A stretch of 64,000 bases of DNA from Mesorhizobium sp. (GTDB lineage: Bacteria > Pseudomonadota > Alphaproteobacteria > Rhizobiales > Rhizobiaceae), in contig NZ_JAEULZ010000016.1 in assembly GCF_016793485.1 (NCBI RefSeq), positions 219,837 to 283,836 of the forward strand, read 5' to 3'. The notes under the pieces are model-generated. The model ran no database searches. It was not told where the DNA came from and saw nothing but the letters and a program-made list of their open reading frames with translations. Each line of letters begins with the position of its first letter. The first letter of the stretch is position 1. Of the stretch, positions 35,838 to 45,363 are shown one piece after another. The position numbers and the translations under genes are program-made.

Positions 35838-38800
35838 CTACTGAAAGTTTCGTCCCTTGGGCATTACGCTGCTCGCCTCCGCATGCGCTTGGCTGTCATT
35901 TGCCGGTTGATGAACTGACGGCGGCCTGAGGCGCTGGTCGGTACCCGGGCGCTTGATTTCGTCGGCGCGTGCTAGTGTCTCGATCGACCGCGCCTTTTCG
36001 GACAGATCGGAGAGCCACGGGGTCAGATCCTCCATCGTCTGCGCAACGATGTGGATGACTCCGGACTCGCATTGCAGCCGCCCGGCGACGCGGATGAATT
36101 TCGATCCCATGATGACCGGCAGCAATCTTTCGAAATCACGCTGCCATACGATGATGTTGGCGATGCCGTTCTCATCTTCCAGCGTCAGGAAGATGGCGTT
36201 CCCCTTGCCCGGCCGCTGGCGCACCAGGACGAGCCCGGCAACGACGATGCGACTTCCGTTCCTGACGTCAGGAAGACGCTCGTTCGGCGTCACGCGCGAC
36301 GCGTTCAGCCTTCCACGCAGGAAGGAGAGCGGATGCGCCTTGAGCGACAGGCCGAGCGCTCGATAATCATGGATGACATGTTCGCCGGCCGGCATCACGG
36401 GCAGGCACGTTGCGGGTTCGTTGTCGCGCAGGCGCAGGTGGGGCCGATCGAAAAGCGGCATGGTCTCGGCCGCACTTTTCCGGTCGAGCGCGCGAACCTG
36501 CCAGAGCGCTGCGCGGCGATCGAGACCAATCGAGCGGAAGGCGTCCGCCTGCGCCAGCTTTTCGATCGCACCGACATCGAGGCCGGAACGCAGCCAGACA
36601 TCGCGCACTGATTCATAGCCGGCACCGCGCTTCTCTACGAAGGCTTCCATGTTTTCCAGGGACAGTCCCTTGATCTGGCGGAAGCCGAGCCGGACGGCAT
36701 GCGTCGTCCTGATGACACCGCGCATCTCCGCGTGCTTTTCCAGAATACGCTTGGGCACGAACTCCGCCTTCTCGAGCGTGCAGTCCCAGATCGAATGATT
36801 GATGTCGACCGCCCTGATTTCGACGCCGTGGTCGCGCGCATCTCGCACGAGTTGGGCCGGCGCATAAAAGCCCATCGGCTGTGAGTTCAGGATCGCCGCG
36901 CAGAAGACGTCGGGATAGAAGGTCTTGAACCAGCAGGACGCATAGACGAGCAGCGCGAAGGAGGCCGCGTGGCTTTCGGGAAACCCGTATTCGCCGAAGC
37001 CTTCGATCTGTGCGAAGCAGCGCTCAGCGAATTCGCGCTCATAGTCGTTATCAGTCATTCCCTTGATGAATTCGTCGCGAAGCTTGTGGATCGTACCAGT
37101 GCGCCTGAAGGTTGCCATCGCTCGGCGAAGTTTGTCTGCTTTCGCGGGGGCAAACCCCGCGCATTCAATGGCGATACGCATCGCCTGCTCTTGGAATAAG
37201 GGAACGCCGAGAGTGCGTTCCAGAATCTTTCCAAGGTTGCCAGGGGCTTCAATCTTTTCCTTTCCGGTTCGTCGTCGCAGGTAAGGATGCACCATGTTGC
37301 CTTGGATGGGACCAGGGCGGACGATCGCAACCTCAATGACCAGATCGTAGAACTTCTGGGGCCGGAGACGGGGCAACATCGACATCTGCGCACGCGACTC
37401 GATCTGGAAAACGCCGAGCGTGTCGGCACGACAGATCATGTCATAGACCTCGGGCAATCCCTCTTTGATGGTCGCAAGGCTGTGGGCGGGCTCTTCGGGA
37501 TAATGGTTCTTCACGAGCACGAAACAGCGCTTGAGGCAGGAAAGCATGCCGAGCGCCAGCACGTCGAACTTGAACAGGCCAGTGGCGTCGAGATCGTCCT
37601 TGTCCCACTCAACCATTTTCCGGTCGTCCATCGCCGTCTTGACGATCGGCACGATCTCGTCGAGCCGGTCCCTGGTGATGACAAAGCCACCGACATGCTG
37701 GGTCAGGTGACGAGGAAACTCGAGAATCTCGTTGGCAAGGGAAATGACATGGCTCGCCATCGGATCTGACTTTTTCAGCCCTCCGGCTACTGCCTCCTTT
37801 TCCCCCATCTTGGACGACCACCATCCCCAGACCGAGCCGGAAAGAGCACTCTGGACATCGTCCGACAGGCCCATAGCCTTGGAAACTTCGCGGAGGGCCG
37901 AGCGGCCTCGATAGCTGATGACGGCGGCAGCAAGCGACGTGTGCTTGTCGCTATATTTTTCATAAACGTATCGGAGCACCTCGGGTCGCCGCTCGTGCTC
38001 AAAGTCGACGTCGATATCCGGCGGCTCGCCACGCTCCTCGGAAATGAATCGTTCAAAAAGCGTGTCCATGCGATCGGGACCGATATCGGTGATGCACAAG
38101 CAATAGCAAATGAGGGAGTTCGCCGCCGACCCTCGCCCCTGGCAGAGGACTTTCAGTTCTTCGCGGGCATGGCGAACAATGTCGTGAACGATGAGGAAGT
38201 AACCGGCGTAGCCGAGTTTCCTCACAAGCATAAGTTCGTGTTCGAGGGTTTCCTTGTCCTTAGGCTTTATTCCTCCGGGCCAGCGAAAGGCTGCGCCTTC
38301 CCACGTCAGTCTTTCCAACTCTTCCTGCTGCGTGGCCCCATCGCGCGTTTTTTCGTCGGGAAGATTGTATTTGAGTTCCTCAAGCGAGAATTTCAGTTCG
38401 CCGGCAAACCTCACCGTTTCAGCGATAGCCCTCGGGTGATCGCGGAACAGCCGCGCCATCTCTTCGGGCGTCTTCATGTGGCGTTCGGCGTTCGCGTCGA
38501 GTTCGAAGCCGGCATTCATCACCGTCGTCTTGAGGCGGATCGCAGTGAGCACGTCCTGAAGCGGACGCCGTTCGGCTGCGTGATAAAGCACGTCGTTGGT
38601 CGCCATCATCGGCATGCCGGCAGCCCTGGCCAAGGCGGCCGCCTCGTCCAGCCGGAAGCGATCATTGCCTGAATAGGACGGCGAGACGGCGAGGCGGATC
38701 GCCTTGCCGAAGCGCTGTGTCAACTCGCGCAGGAGAACAAGGATTGCGTCGGCTTCGCCTTCGACATCGGGGAGCACGGCGAGCGACATGCAGTCACCCC

Positions 38801-39185
38801 ATTCCAGAAGGTCGGCCTTGTAGAGATGCGGGTCGCCCTTGGGGCTTTCATCGCGCATATTGGCCTGGGTCAGCAGGCGGCAGAGATTGCCCCAGCCCCT
38901 GCGGTCGCGTGGATAGGCGAGCACGTCGGGGGTACCGTCACAGAAGACCAGCCGCGCGCCTGGGTGATAGGGCAGCGAGACTGGCTTCCCGTCAGGACCG
39001 GTCCCGACATGTTTCGATTGGCTCCATGCGCGCACCACGCCGGCGACCGTGTTGCGATCTGCCAGCCCCATGCCGGCATGGCCGAGAAAGGCGGCGGCAA
39101 CGACCAGTTCCTCGGGTTTGGACGCGCCGCGCAGGAAGGAGAAATTCGATTGGACACCGAACTCGACATAGGCGGGATCACTCAT
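35838..39185 (-). CDS. dnaE2: Error-prone DNA polymerase DnaE2 (ImuC)
   Basis: A 1115-residue C-family polymerase of full length. The N-terminal PHP domain begins YVEFGVQSNFSFLRGASKPEELV. The polymerase core has the acidic catalytic motif PDIDVDFEHERR, then tandem HhH (GFPESHAASFALLVYAS) and a C-terminal OB fold (IVVAGLVLVRQRPGKGNAIFLTLEDE). It carries out translesion synthesis with ImuB and ImuA after SOS induction. The ATG overlaps the imuB stop (ATGA); it is the last gene of the mutasome operon. Confidence 0.95.
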   Translation of the reverse strand: MSDPAYVEFGVQSNFSFLRGASKPEELVVAAAFLGHAGMGLADRNTVAGVVRAWSQSKHVGTGPDGKPVSLPYHPGARLVFCDGTPDVLAYPRDRRGWGNLCRLLTQANMRDESPKGDPHLYKADLLEWGDCMSLAVLPDVEGEADAILVLLRELTQRFGKAIRLAVSPSYSGNDRFRLDEAAALARAAGMPMMATNDVLYHAAERRPLQDVLTAIRLKTTVMNAGFELDANAERHMKTPEEMARLFRDHPRAIAETVRFAGELKFSLEELKYNLPDEKTRDGATQQEELERLTWEGAAFRWPGGIKPKDKETLEHELMLVRKLGYAGYFLIVHDIVRHAREELKVLCQGRGSAANSLICYCLCITDIGPDRMDTLFERFISEERGEPPDIDVDFEHERRPEVLRYVYEKYSDKHTSLAAAVISYRGRSALREVSKAMGLSDDVQSALSGSVWGWWSSKMGEKEAVAGGLKKSDPMASHVISLANEILEFPRHLTQHVGGFVITRDRLDEIVPIVKTAMDDRKMVEWDKDDLDATGLFKFDVLALGMLSCLKRCFVLVKNHYPEEPAHSLATIKEGLPEVYDMICRADTLGVFQIESRAQMSMLPRLRPQKFYDLVIEVAIVRPGPIQGNMVHPYLRRRTGKEKIEAPGNLGKILERTLGVPLFQEQAMRIAIECAGFAPAKADKLRRAMATFRRTGTIHKLRDEFIKGMTDNDYEREFAERCFAQIEGFGEYGFPESHAASFALLVYASCWFKTFYPDVFCAAILNSQPMGFYAPAQLVRDARDHGVEIRAVDINHSIWDCTLEKAEFVPKRILEKHAEMRGVIRTTHAVRLGFRQIKGLSLENMEAFVEKRGAGYESVRDVWLRSGLDVGAIEKLAQADAFRSIGLDRRAALWQVRALDRKSAAETMPLFDRPHLRLRDNEPATCLPVMPAGEHVIHDYRALGLSLKAHPLSFLRGRLNASRVTPNERLPDVRNGSRIVVAGLVLVRQRPGKGNAIFLTLEDENGIANIIVWQRDFERLLPVIMGSKFIRVAGRLQCESGVIHIVAQTMEDLTPWLSDLSEKARSIETLARADEIKRPGTDQRLRPPSVHQPANDSQAHAEASSVMPKGRNFQ

Positions 39186-40855
39186 GCCGAGACGCCTTGC
39201 AGATACCAGCGCGGGACGACTTCCTGCCTGCCGTAGAGACCTTCGCGATAGAGCCAGAAACGGTGGCCCTCGCTATCCTCGACCCGAAAGTAATCGCGGG
39301 TCATCCGTGCCGTTTCGATGGCCACGGCCTCCTTTTGCGCTGCTTCCCGTTTCGCTTCCCTCTCGTCCTTGTCCATTTCGGTCTCGTCCGCCTCGACATC
39401 AGGGACACTCGTCAGCCACCATTCAGGCGAAATCCGCTCGGGCCCTTCCGCACGCGCCACGCGATGCACGCTGCGCCGCCAGCGGAAATTGCGCGGCGGC
39501 CCCTCCGGCACTTCCGTGAGAGGCACCTCAATGGGTTCCGGTCTTGCGAAAAGGCGCAGCGGACGCTCCGGGTTATGAACGGTTGGTGGTTGGCGTGGAC
39601 CCGCTCCGCCATCAAAGAGGACGAGGAGGGACGCACGTTCAGGCACATGACTTTGCGCCAGATGAGGCTGCAGCACGGAAGCCGTTCCGAGACGGGCCCG
39701 TACGCGGTCGGCAAAGAGCACGATGTCCTCGCCCTGCGTGCTGCCTGCGCCGGCAAGGTCCGCCTGCGGCATGTCCAGCCTGGCCGTCTCGAAAGCCGAG
39801 AGCCGCACGAGATCGAATCCGTAACCGGGCTCCAGTGTAGTCCCGAGCGCCGCAAGCCGCTCGTGGAAGAGCCTGCCGACGGGACCGGCTTCGCGCAGCG
39901 GCAGGGAAGAGCCGACGGAAATCCGGCTGACCGCGCCATCAACCCTGAAAAGCAGGAGTTCAAATACTCTCGCACCTTCGCCTCGGCGTTCGAGGTCGCG
40001 CCGAAGACTGCCGGAAAGCAGCAGAAGCAGTCGTTCTATATCCTCCACCAGGCCGATCGGCTCGGCGAGATGCCGCTCGACCGAGAGAGCCGCCACAGGC
40101 AGGCGTGGCGAGATCGACTCCTCTATCTCCCCCAGTGCCTGGTCGAGCCTCAGAAGCAGGAGACTGCCGAAACGGCGGGCAAGCGGCGCACGGGGCGCGG
40201 TCAGGATCATGCCGATCGCCCTCAGGCCCACACTTTCGAGGCCGGAAATGGTCCTGGCTTCGATCCTGAGCGCGGCGAGCGGCAGGTTTTCCAGAAAGGA
40301 GCGCTCGTCGCCTTCCTGAAGGATTGTTCCGGTGGCGGAAAAGCGCGCAGCCGCCCATGCAGCACCCGGCGTCGAGGCAAGTCCCGCACGAACGCGAAAG
40401 CCCTGCTCGGAAAAGCGTTCCAGCATGCCGGCCAGCATCGCCTTCTCGCCACCGAACAGATGGACACAGCCGGTGACGTCAAGAAAAAGCCCTTCCACTC
40501 CATCAAGCGCGACGAGCGGCGTATAGCGATCGCACCAGTCCGCCAGCGCTTCGAGCAGACGCCTGTCGGCTTCTGCGTCCTCGGCGATGACCTCGATACC
40601 CGGATGCATGGCGCGTGCGTCGGCGATGCCCATGCCGGGCTTCAGCCTGAGTCGCGCCGCTTCCTCATCCATGGCCGCGATGCGCTGGGTGTTGTTCTCC
40701 TGACGGCTGACCACCAGCGGGGGTCGACCCTGCCGGGGAAGAGAACGCCAGGATCGTCCCAGGCGCTGCCGCAGCAGTCGCTCGGTGCTGAGATGCGGGA
40801 ACCACAACGACAGGATCCGCCGCCGTTCTTTCGTGAAAGGCGTGTGCATGGGCAT
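39182..40855 (-). CDS. imuB: ImuB, Y-family polymerase-like mutasome hub
   Basis: A 557-residue protein with the Y-polymerase fold but without the usual catalytic DxD: the N-terminus reads RRILSLWFPHLSTERLLR in place of 'xHxDMDxFFAxVE'. Other family blocks are VALDGVEGLFLDVTGCVHLFGGE and the fingers/palm region. ImuB is catalytically inactive and bridges the beta clamp and DnaE2. The start at 40855 lies inside the 3' end of imuA, giving a 190-base overlap. The last bases overlap dnaE2. Confidence 0.92.
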   Translation of the reverse strand: MPMHTPFTKERRRILSLWFPHLSTERLLRQRLGRSWRSLPRQGRPPLVVSRQENNTQRIAAMDEEAARLRLKPGMGIADARAMHPGIEVIAEDAEADRRLLEALADWCDRYTPLVALDGVEGLFLDVTGCVHLFGGEKAMLAGMLERFSEQGFRVRAGLASTPGAAWAAARFSATGTILQEGDERSFLENLPLAALRIEARTISGLESVGLRAIGMILTAPRAPLARRFGSLLLLRLDQALGEIEESISPRLPVAALSVERHLAEPIGLVEDIERLLLLLSGSLRRDLERRGEGARVFELLLFRVDGAVSRISVGSSLPLREAGPVGRLFHERLAALGTTLEPGYGFDLVRLSAFETARLDMPQADLAGAGSTQGEDIVLFADRVRARLGTASVLQPHLAQSHVPERASLLVLFDGGAGPRQPPTVHNPERPLRLFARPEPIEVPLTEVPEGPPRNFRWRRSVHRVARAEGPERISPEWWLTSVPDVEADETEMDKDEREAKREAAQKEAVAIETARMTRDYFRVEDSEGHRFWLYREGLYGRQEVVPRWYLQGVSA

Positions 40856-41618
40856 TCCATTCGAGGATGAATTCGCTTGGTGGGTTGATGCGGTTCTTGG
40901 TTATGCGGACAAGGAAGGCCGGCGGTCCGATCGAGCGGGCGAGCGGTTTTCCCAACAGGTAGCGTGTCCCCGCCGGCGCTGACGTTATGACCATGCGGAA
41001 CGGCGCCGCGGTCGGTTCGCAAACGGCCATCTGGCGCAGGAGGAAAAGCGGGCGGCCGGCATCGAGCGCACGGCGGTGAAGCCGTCGCGTCGCGGTAAGG
41101 TCGAGATGGGCGGATGGACCTCGCGTCTCGAGGAGGATCGCTGCGAAGCCGTCGATGGAGGCGGCCTGTTCGGCAATCCACAAGGCGTCGTTCAGCTTCT
41201 GGGCCTGCGCGATCAAAAGCCGCGATGGATCGATGCCGTGAAGAAAGCGGATGCCCGGCGGATAGGGGTAGCCCGCCTCGCGAAAACTTTCCGACAGGCC
41301 GACCCACAGGAGCGGAGACGACGTTCGCTCGACCAGAAGATGCACAAGCCCCATGACGAAGCCCGCAGCGGCGCCTGCGTCGCGCATGCCGGTCGCATGG
41401 ATTTCGGTCAGCCCCGCGCCGGGCAGGCCGCCGCCAAGCGCAGCGTCGAACCTTTCTGCCCCGGTCGCGAGGAAGTCACCCTGCGGAAGGCCATCCTGCC
41501 GCCGCAGGTGCACGTCGCCATGCTCGCCATCGAATGTCTCGGCGAGGCGACCTTCAATCTTCGCGATCTGATGGCGCAGGGAAACAATGGTTTCCCGCGC
41601 CACGGCAGACGAGGCCAT
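40665..41618 (-). CDS. imuA: ImuA, RecA-like mutasome protein
   Basis: A 317-residue RecA/SulA-type protein: ATGAERFDAALGGGLPGAGLTEIHA at residues 50-75 replaces the RecA L1/Walker region, followed by LLWVGLSESFREAGYPYPPG and ATRRLHRRALDAGRPLFLLRQ. The C-terminal 60 residues, encoded in DNA also used by imuB, are Ala/Pro/Gly-rich and not conserved-looking. It is the first gene of imuA-imuB-dnaE2, with a perfect LexA box 23 bases upstream of its start. Confidence 0.9.
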   Translation of the reverse strand: MASSAVARETIVSLRHQIAKIEGRLAETFDGEHGDVHLRRQDGLPQGDFLATGAERFDAALGGGLPGAGLTEIHATGMRDAGAAAGFVMGLVHLLVERTSSPLLWVGLSESFREAGYPYPPGIRFLHGIDPSRLLIAQAQKLNDALWIAEQAASIDGFAAILLETRGPSAHLDLTATRRLHRRALDAGRPLFLLRQMAVCEPTAAPFRMVITSAPAGTRYLLGKPLARSIGPPAFLVRITKNRINPPSEFILEWNAHAHAFHERTAADPVVVVPASQHRATAAAAPGTILAFSSPAGSTPAGGQPSGEQHPAHRGHG

Positions 41619-41640
41619 GGCGACACTTCTTCCGAAATTT

Positions 41641-41655
41641 GTTCCTGTTATGTTC
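41641..41655. promoter_or_regulatory. LexA (SOS) box of the imuA-imuB-dnaE2 operon
   Basis: GTTC-CTGTTAT-GTTC is an exact match to the alphaproteobacterial LexA site GTTC-N7-GTTC. It lies 23 bases upstream of the imuA start, where it would cover the promoter. This predicts induction by DNA damage. Confidence 0.88.
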
Positions 41656-41812
41656 TAATAGATTCCAGAGCCATTTCGAAGAGTCAAGCGGGCCCGAAGA
41701 AGAATTTATTCCTCGCCTGTATACCTCTTCTGCTGGCCGGTTTTCCTTAATGCAGCCATCAGCCTCGAAACGCGGGGAGAGAACAGCTATATGGGCCCTC
41801 AAAGGATAAAGA

Positions 41813-42268
41813 ATGGCCCGCATCTATCAGACACGTTCCTGGCACGAGCACATGTCGCCTTCGATGGAGGAGATGGAACTGCTCGCGCTGGAAGCCTACG
41901 CACATCTGCCCGAGCAGTTCCGCTCCCTGACGGGGGAGATCGTCATCCAGGTCGCCGAGTTCCCGACCGACGAGATCATGGACGATCTGTCGCTCGAAAG
42001 CCCGTTCGACCTGCTCGGCCTGTTCGAGGGGCGCGGCATAGCCGAGCGCTGGAACCCCCAGACCGGCGAGGGCCCGAACCGCGTCACCCTCTACCGCCGC
42101 GCCATCCTCGACTACTGGGCGGAGAACGAGGAGACGCTGGGCTCCATCGTCACGCATGTGCTCATCCATGAGATCGGCCATCATTTCGGCCTCTCCGATG
42201 ACGACATGGAGAAGATCGAGGAGAACGCCGACCTCGAGCCGGACGAACAGCCCGTCCAGGCCTCCTGA
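41813..42268 (+). CDS. Small zincin-type metallopeptidase
   Basis: A 151-residue protein of the MMP/zincin family (DUF1025-type), with the zinc site HEIGHHFGLSDDDMEKIE (HExxH plus the following Asp/His-containing turn). The length is normal for the family (about 130-150). No signal peptide, so cytoplasmic. The natural substrate is unknown. Divergent from imuA and convergent with the DUF1737 gene. Confidence 0.85.
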   Translation: MARIYQTRSWHEHMSPSMEEMELLALEAYAHLPEQFRSLTGEIVIQVAEFPTDEIMDDLSLESPFDLLGLFEGRGIAERWNPQTGEGPNRVTLYRRAILDYWAENEETLGSIVTHVLIHEIGHHFGLSDDDMEKIEENADLEPDEQPVQAS

Positions 42269-42295
42269 CGACAGGCGTCCCGATCGGCAACCGGG

Positions 42296-42502
42296 TCAGT
42301 AGTCGGAAAGCTTCATCGCCGGATCGTAGTCGACCCCCTCGACGTCTTTCACCACGGCCTGGCCGCAGCGCATGGACTTCGTTTCGGCGTCGAAGGCATA
42401 GGTCGGCGACCCCTGAAGCTGCCAGCCCTTGTTCAGCGCCGCCGTCACCTTGTGGCAGAAGCTGGAATCGTCCGGTCCGGTCAGGAAGCGGTAAAGCCTC
42501 AT
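42296..42502 (-). CDS. DUF1737 small protein
   Basis: A 68-residue protein with RFLTGPDDSSFCHKVTAALNKGWQLQGSPTYAFD, the DUF1737 pattern ('W.LYGSP...'). It starts three bases after the stop of the CitE-like gene, so the two are one operon. Function unknown. Confidence 0.8.
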   Translation of the reverse strand: MRLYRFLTGPDDSSFCHKVTAALNKGWQLQGSPTYAFDAETKSMRCGQAVVKDVEGVDYDPAMKLSDY

Positions 42503-42505
42503 CGT

Positions 42506-43381
42506 CTAGCTCCTTCCCGCCCGTCCCAGCAGGCGCTCGGCCTGCGCGAGATGCAGCCGCTCGACCATCCTGCCATCGAGGGAGATGACGCCCTTGCCGG
42601 CGTTTTCGGGCAGCGCAAAGGCGGCGCGGATGGCCTCGGCTTCCGCGACTGCATCCGGCGACGGTGAAAAAGCCTTGAGCGCCGGCTCGATCTGGGCCGG
42701 ATGGATGAGCGTCTTGCCGTCAAAGCCCATCGCCGCGCCTTCCGCGCACTCACGCGCAAAGGCGTCCAGATCGCGAAAATCGTTGCTGACGCCGTCGAGT
42801 ACGTCTAGCCCGCCCGCGCAGGCGGCGAGCACCATCTGCATCAGCCATGGCGTGATGTAGCGGCGGTCGGGCGTGGCGAGCACACCCGTTTCCTTGACCA
42901 GGTCGTTGGTGCCGGCGACGAAACAATCGAGCCGGGCGGCGCGGTCGCGACCGAATTCCGCCAGCGCGCCGAGGTTCAGCATCGCCTTCGGCGTCTCGAT
43001 CATGATCCACAGCGCCATCCCCTCCGGCGCGTCGGTCTCGTCCAGCGCATCGTCGAAATCGTGGATGTCGCGCGGGGTGTTCACCTTCGGCAGGAGGACG
43101 GCGTCAGGTGCGCAGGCGCGAGCGGCGAGCAGATCCTCGGTGCCCCACTCGGTGGCGAGCGCGTTGACCCGGATAACCAGTTCAGGCGTCTTTTCCGGGC
43201 GGTTCGCAAACCAGCCGCGCAGACGTTCCCGTGCCGCGGCCTTCTCTGCCGGCGCAACCGCGTCCTCCAGGTCGAAGATCACGGCGTCGCAGGCAAGCGA
43301 CGCTGCCTTGGCGATCGCTTTTTCATTGGATGCCGGCACATAGAGGACCGCGCGTCGAGGTTGGTGGCTTCTTTCGCTCAT
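42506..43381 (-). CDS. HpcH/HpaI-family CoA ester lyase, CitE-like
   Basis: A 291-residue (beta/alpha)8 aldolase. RRAVLYVPASNEKAIAKA, ACDAVIFDLEDAVAPAEK (Asp/Glu for Mg), and VLLPKVNTPRDIHD followed by WIMIETPKAMLNL are the signature of CitE-like and malyl-CoA lyases. Probably cleaves a 3-hydroxyacyl-CoA such as (3S)-malyl-CoA or beta-methylmalyl-CoA. Divergent from the FAD oxidoreductase (115-base gap); followed by the DUF1737 gene. Confidence 0.88.
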   Translation of the reverse strand: MSERSHQPRRAVLYVPASNEKAIAKAASLACDAVIFDLEDAVAPAEKAAARERLRGWFANRPEKTPELVIRVNALATEWGTEDLLAARACAPDAVLLPKVNTPRDIHDFDDALDETDAPEGMALWIMIETPKAMLNLGALAEFGRDRAARLDCFVAGTNDLVKETGVLATPDRRYITPWLMQMVLAACAGGLDVLDGVSNDFRDLDAFARECAEGAAMGFDGKTLIHPAQIEPALKAFSPSPDAVAEAEAIRAAFALPENAGKGVISLDGRMVERLHLAQAERLLGRAGRS

Positions 43382-43496
43382 GGAATGGCCGGATGACAGG
43401 AATTCTGTGGCATTTGGCCTTCTTGCCCGGCAAAGTTGGCCCTTGCAAGGGTGTAGCCATGGGTGTTTCGCCCGGAAGAAGGTTCAGGAACGCGAC

Positions 43497-44666
43497 ATGA
43501 CGCAATACGACGTGGTCATCATCGGCGGTGCGATCGTCGGCAGCTCGGTCGCCTACTATCTGCGCGAGGAGGGCTTTACCGGCACGATCGCACTGGTCGA
43601 GCGCGATCCCCAATTCACGCATGCCGCCACCACGCTGTCCTGCGCCTCGATCCGCCAGCAATTCTCGATTCCGGAAAACATCCGGCTGTCGCAGTTCACG
43701 CTTGGGCTTTTCCGCAGGCTGAAGCAGGAGTTCGGCTCCGACGCCGATATCGGGTTCCGCGAAAACGGCTACCTGATCCTTGCGACCGAGGAAGGCCTGC
43801 CTGTCCTGAAAGCCAACAACGAGGCGCAGCAGGCGGAGGGCGCGGATATCGTCATCGAGGATGCGCAGGCGCTGGCAAGGCGCTTTCCGTGGCTGTCGCT
43901 CGACGGCATCGCGGCCGGCGCATTCGGGCGCACCGGCGAGGGCTGGTTCGACGCGCACGCCTATCTGCAGCTCTTCCGCAGGGCGCTGCGGACCAAAAAC
44001 ATCGACTTCGTGCAGGCCTCGGTCACCGGCATCGAGCGGCAGGGCGACCGCATCGTATCAGTGACGCTGGACAATGGCGAAAGGCTGGAGGCCGGCATCG
44101 TCGTCAACGCAGCCGGACCGAACGCCGGCAAGGTGTCGTCGCTTGCCGGCATTGCGCTGCCGGTGGAGCCGCGCAAGCGCTCGGTCTTCGTGTTCGAGGC
44201 GCGCGACAGGTTCGACGACATGCCTCTGGTCGTCGATCCCGGTGGCGTTTATGTCCGCCCGGAAGGCTCCGTCTACATAACTGGTGGCGCCGAGGACGAG
44301 GAACACGAGGGTGCTGCCGACCCGACCGACTTCGAGCCCGACTGGTCGCTGTTCGAGGAGAAGATTTGGCCAGTGCTGGCTACGCGCGTTCCTGCCTTCG
44401 AGGCGATCAAGGCGACGCGCGCCTGGGCCGGTCATTACGACTACAACGCGCTCGACCAGAACGCCGTCATCGGCCCGCATCCGGAAATGTCGAACTTCAT
44501 CTTCGCCAACGGCTTTTCGGGCCATGGGCTGCAGCAGGGCCCAGCCGTCGGACGCGCTATTGCCGAACTGATCGTCCATGGCGGCTATCGCACGATCGAT
44601 TGCACCGTCTTCGGCTACGAGCGCATTCGCGAAAACCGCCCTTATCGCGAGTTGAACGTGATCTGA
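43497..44666 (+). CDS. FAD-dependent oxidoreductase (DAO family)
   Basis: A 389-residue DadA/GlyOx-type flavoprotein with the N-terminal dinucleotide-binding motif YDVVIIGGAIVGSSVAYYL and a C-terminal ATRAWAGHYDYNALDQNAVIGPHPEMSNF...ANGFSGHGLQQGPAVGRAIAELI segment, the FAD-closing block of sarcosine- and glycine-oxidase-like enzymes. The start is ATG 43497; the longer frame from 43380 lacks similarity. Probably oxidises an N-methyl or D-amino acid. Substrate not readable. Confidence 0.85.
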   Translation: MTQYDVVIIGGAIVGSSVAYYLREEGFTGTIALVERDPQFTHAATTLSCASIRQQFSIPENIRLSQFTLGLFRRLKQEFGSDADIGFRENGYLILATEEGLPVLKANNEAQQAEGADIVIEDAQALARRFPWLSLDGIAAGAFGRTGEGWFDAHAYLQLFRRALRTKNIDFVQASVTGIERQGDRIVSVTLDNGERLEAGIVVNAAGPNAGKVSSLAGIALPVEPRKRSVFVFEARDRFDDMPLVVDPGGVYVRPEGSVYITGGAEDEEHEGAADPTDFEPDWSLFEEKIWPVLATRVPAFEAIKATRAWAGHYDYNALDQNAVIGPHPEMSNFIFANGFSGHGLQQGPAVGRAIAELIVHGGYRTIDCTVFGYERIRENRPYRELNVI

Positions 44667-44747
44667 CCTTAGCCCTTTGATTCAGGGGCGGCTTTTGTGT
44701 AAAGCGACCGCAGCGAAAACAGGCCGGAAAGGCAGGTCTAGAGAGCC

Positions 44748-45353
44748 ATGGACAAGTTCACCAAGCTGACGGGCGTCGCGGCGCCCTTGCCGATCGTCAA
44801 TGTCGACACCGACATGATCATCCCCAAGGATTACCTGAAGACGATCAAGCGCACGGGGTTGAGCGCCGGCCTCTTCGCCGAGATGCGTTTCAACGAGGAT
44901 GGCTTGGAGAACCCGGATTTCGTGCTCAACAAGCACGCCTACCGCAACGCGCAGATCCTCGTGGCGGGCGACAATTTCGGCTGCGGGTCGAGCCGCGAGC
45001 ATGCGCCGTGGGCGCTGCTCGACTTCGGCATACGCTGCGTTATCTCGACCAGCTTCGCCGACATCTTCTACAACAACTGCTTCAAGAACGGCATCCTGCC
45101 GGTCACCGTCAGCCCCGAAGATCTTGAGAAGCTGCTGGACGATGCCTCGCGCGGCGCCAACGCCACCATCACGGTCGACCTTGAAGCCAAGGAAATCCGC
45201 GGCCCGGACGGTGGCGTCATCACCTTCGACCTCGACGACTTCAAGCGTCATTGCCTGCTGAACGGTCTGGACGACATCGGACTGACCATGGAGAAGGCTT
45301 CGGACATCACGAGCTACGAACAGAAGCTCGCCGAGAACCGCCCGTGGGCATAG
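44748..45353 (+). CDS. leuD: 3-isopropylmalate dehydratase small subunit
   Basis: A 201-residue aconitase-swivel protein. The N-terminus [31 protein letters not shown] and the substrate-binding [16 protein letters not shown] motif identify LeuD. It forms with LeuC the enzyme that isomerises 2- to 3-isopropylmalate in leucine synthesis. leuC is not in this window; leuB is 2 kb downstream, separated by RidA and a dioxygenase-esterase fusion. Confidence 0.95.
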   Translation: MDKFTKLTGVAAPLPIVNVDTDMIIPKDYLKTIKRTGLSAGLFAEMRFNEDGLENPDFVLNKHAYRNAQILVAGDNFGCGSSREHAPWALLDFGIRCVISTSFADIFYNNCFKNGILPVTVSPEDLEKLLDDASRGANATITVDLEAKEIRGPDGGVITFDLDDFKRHCLLNGLDDIGLTMEKASDITSYEQKLAENRPWA

Positions 45354-45363
45354 GCTGAAGCCC

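Noticed and set aside
38717-40870. Plus-strand frame of 717 codons across imuB and dnaE2
   Set aside because: Opposite two unmistakable genes; its translation is Arg/Pro-rich, as antisense high-G+C frames usually are.
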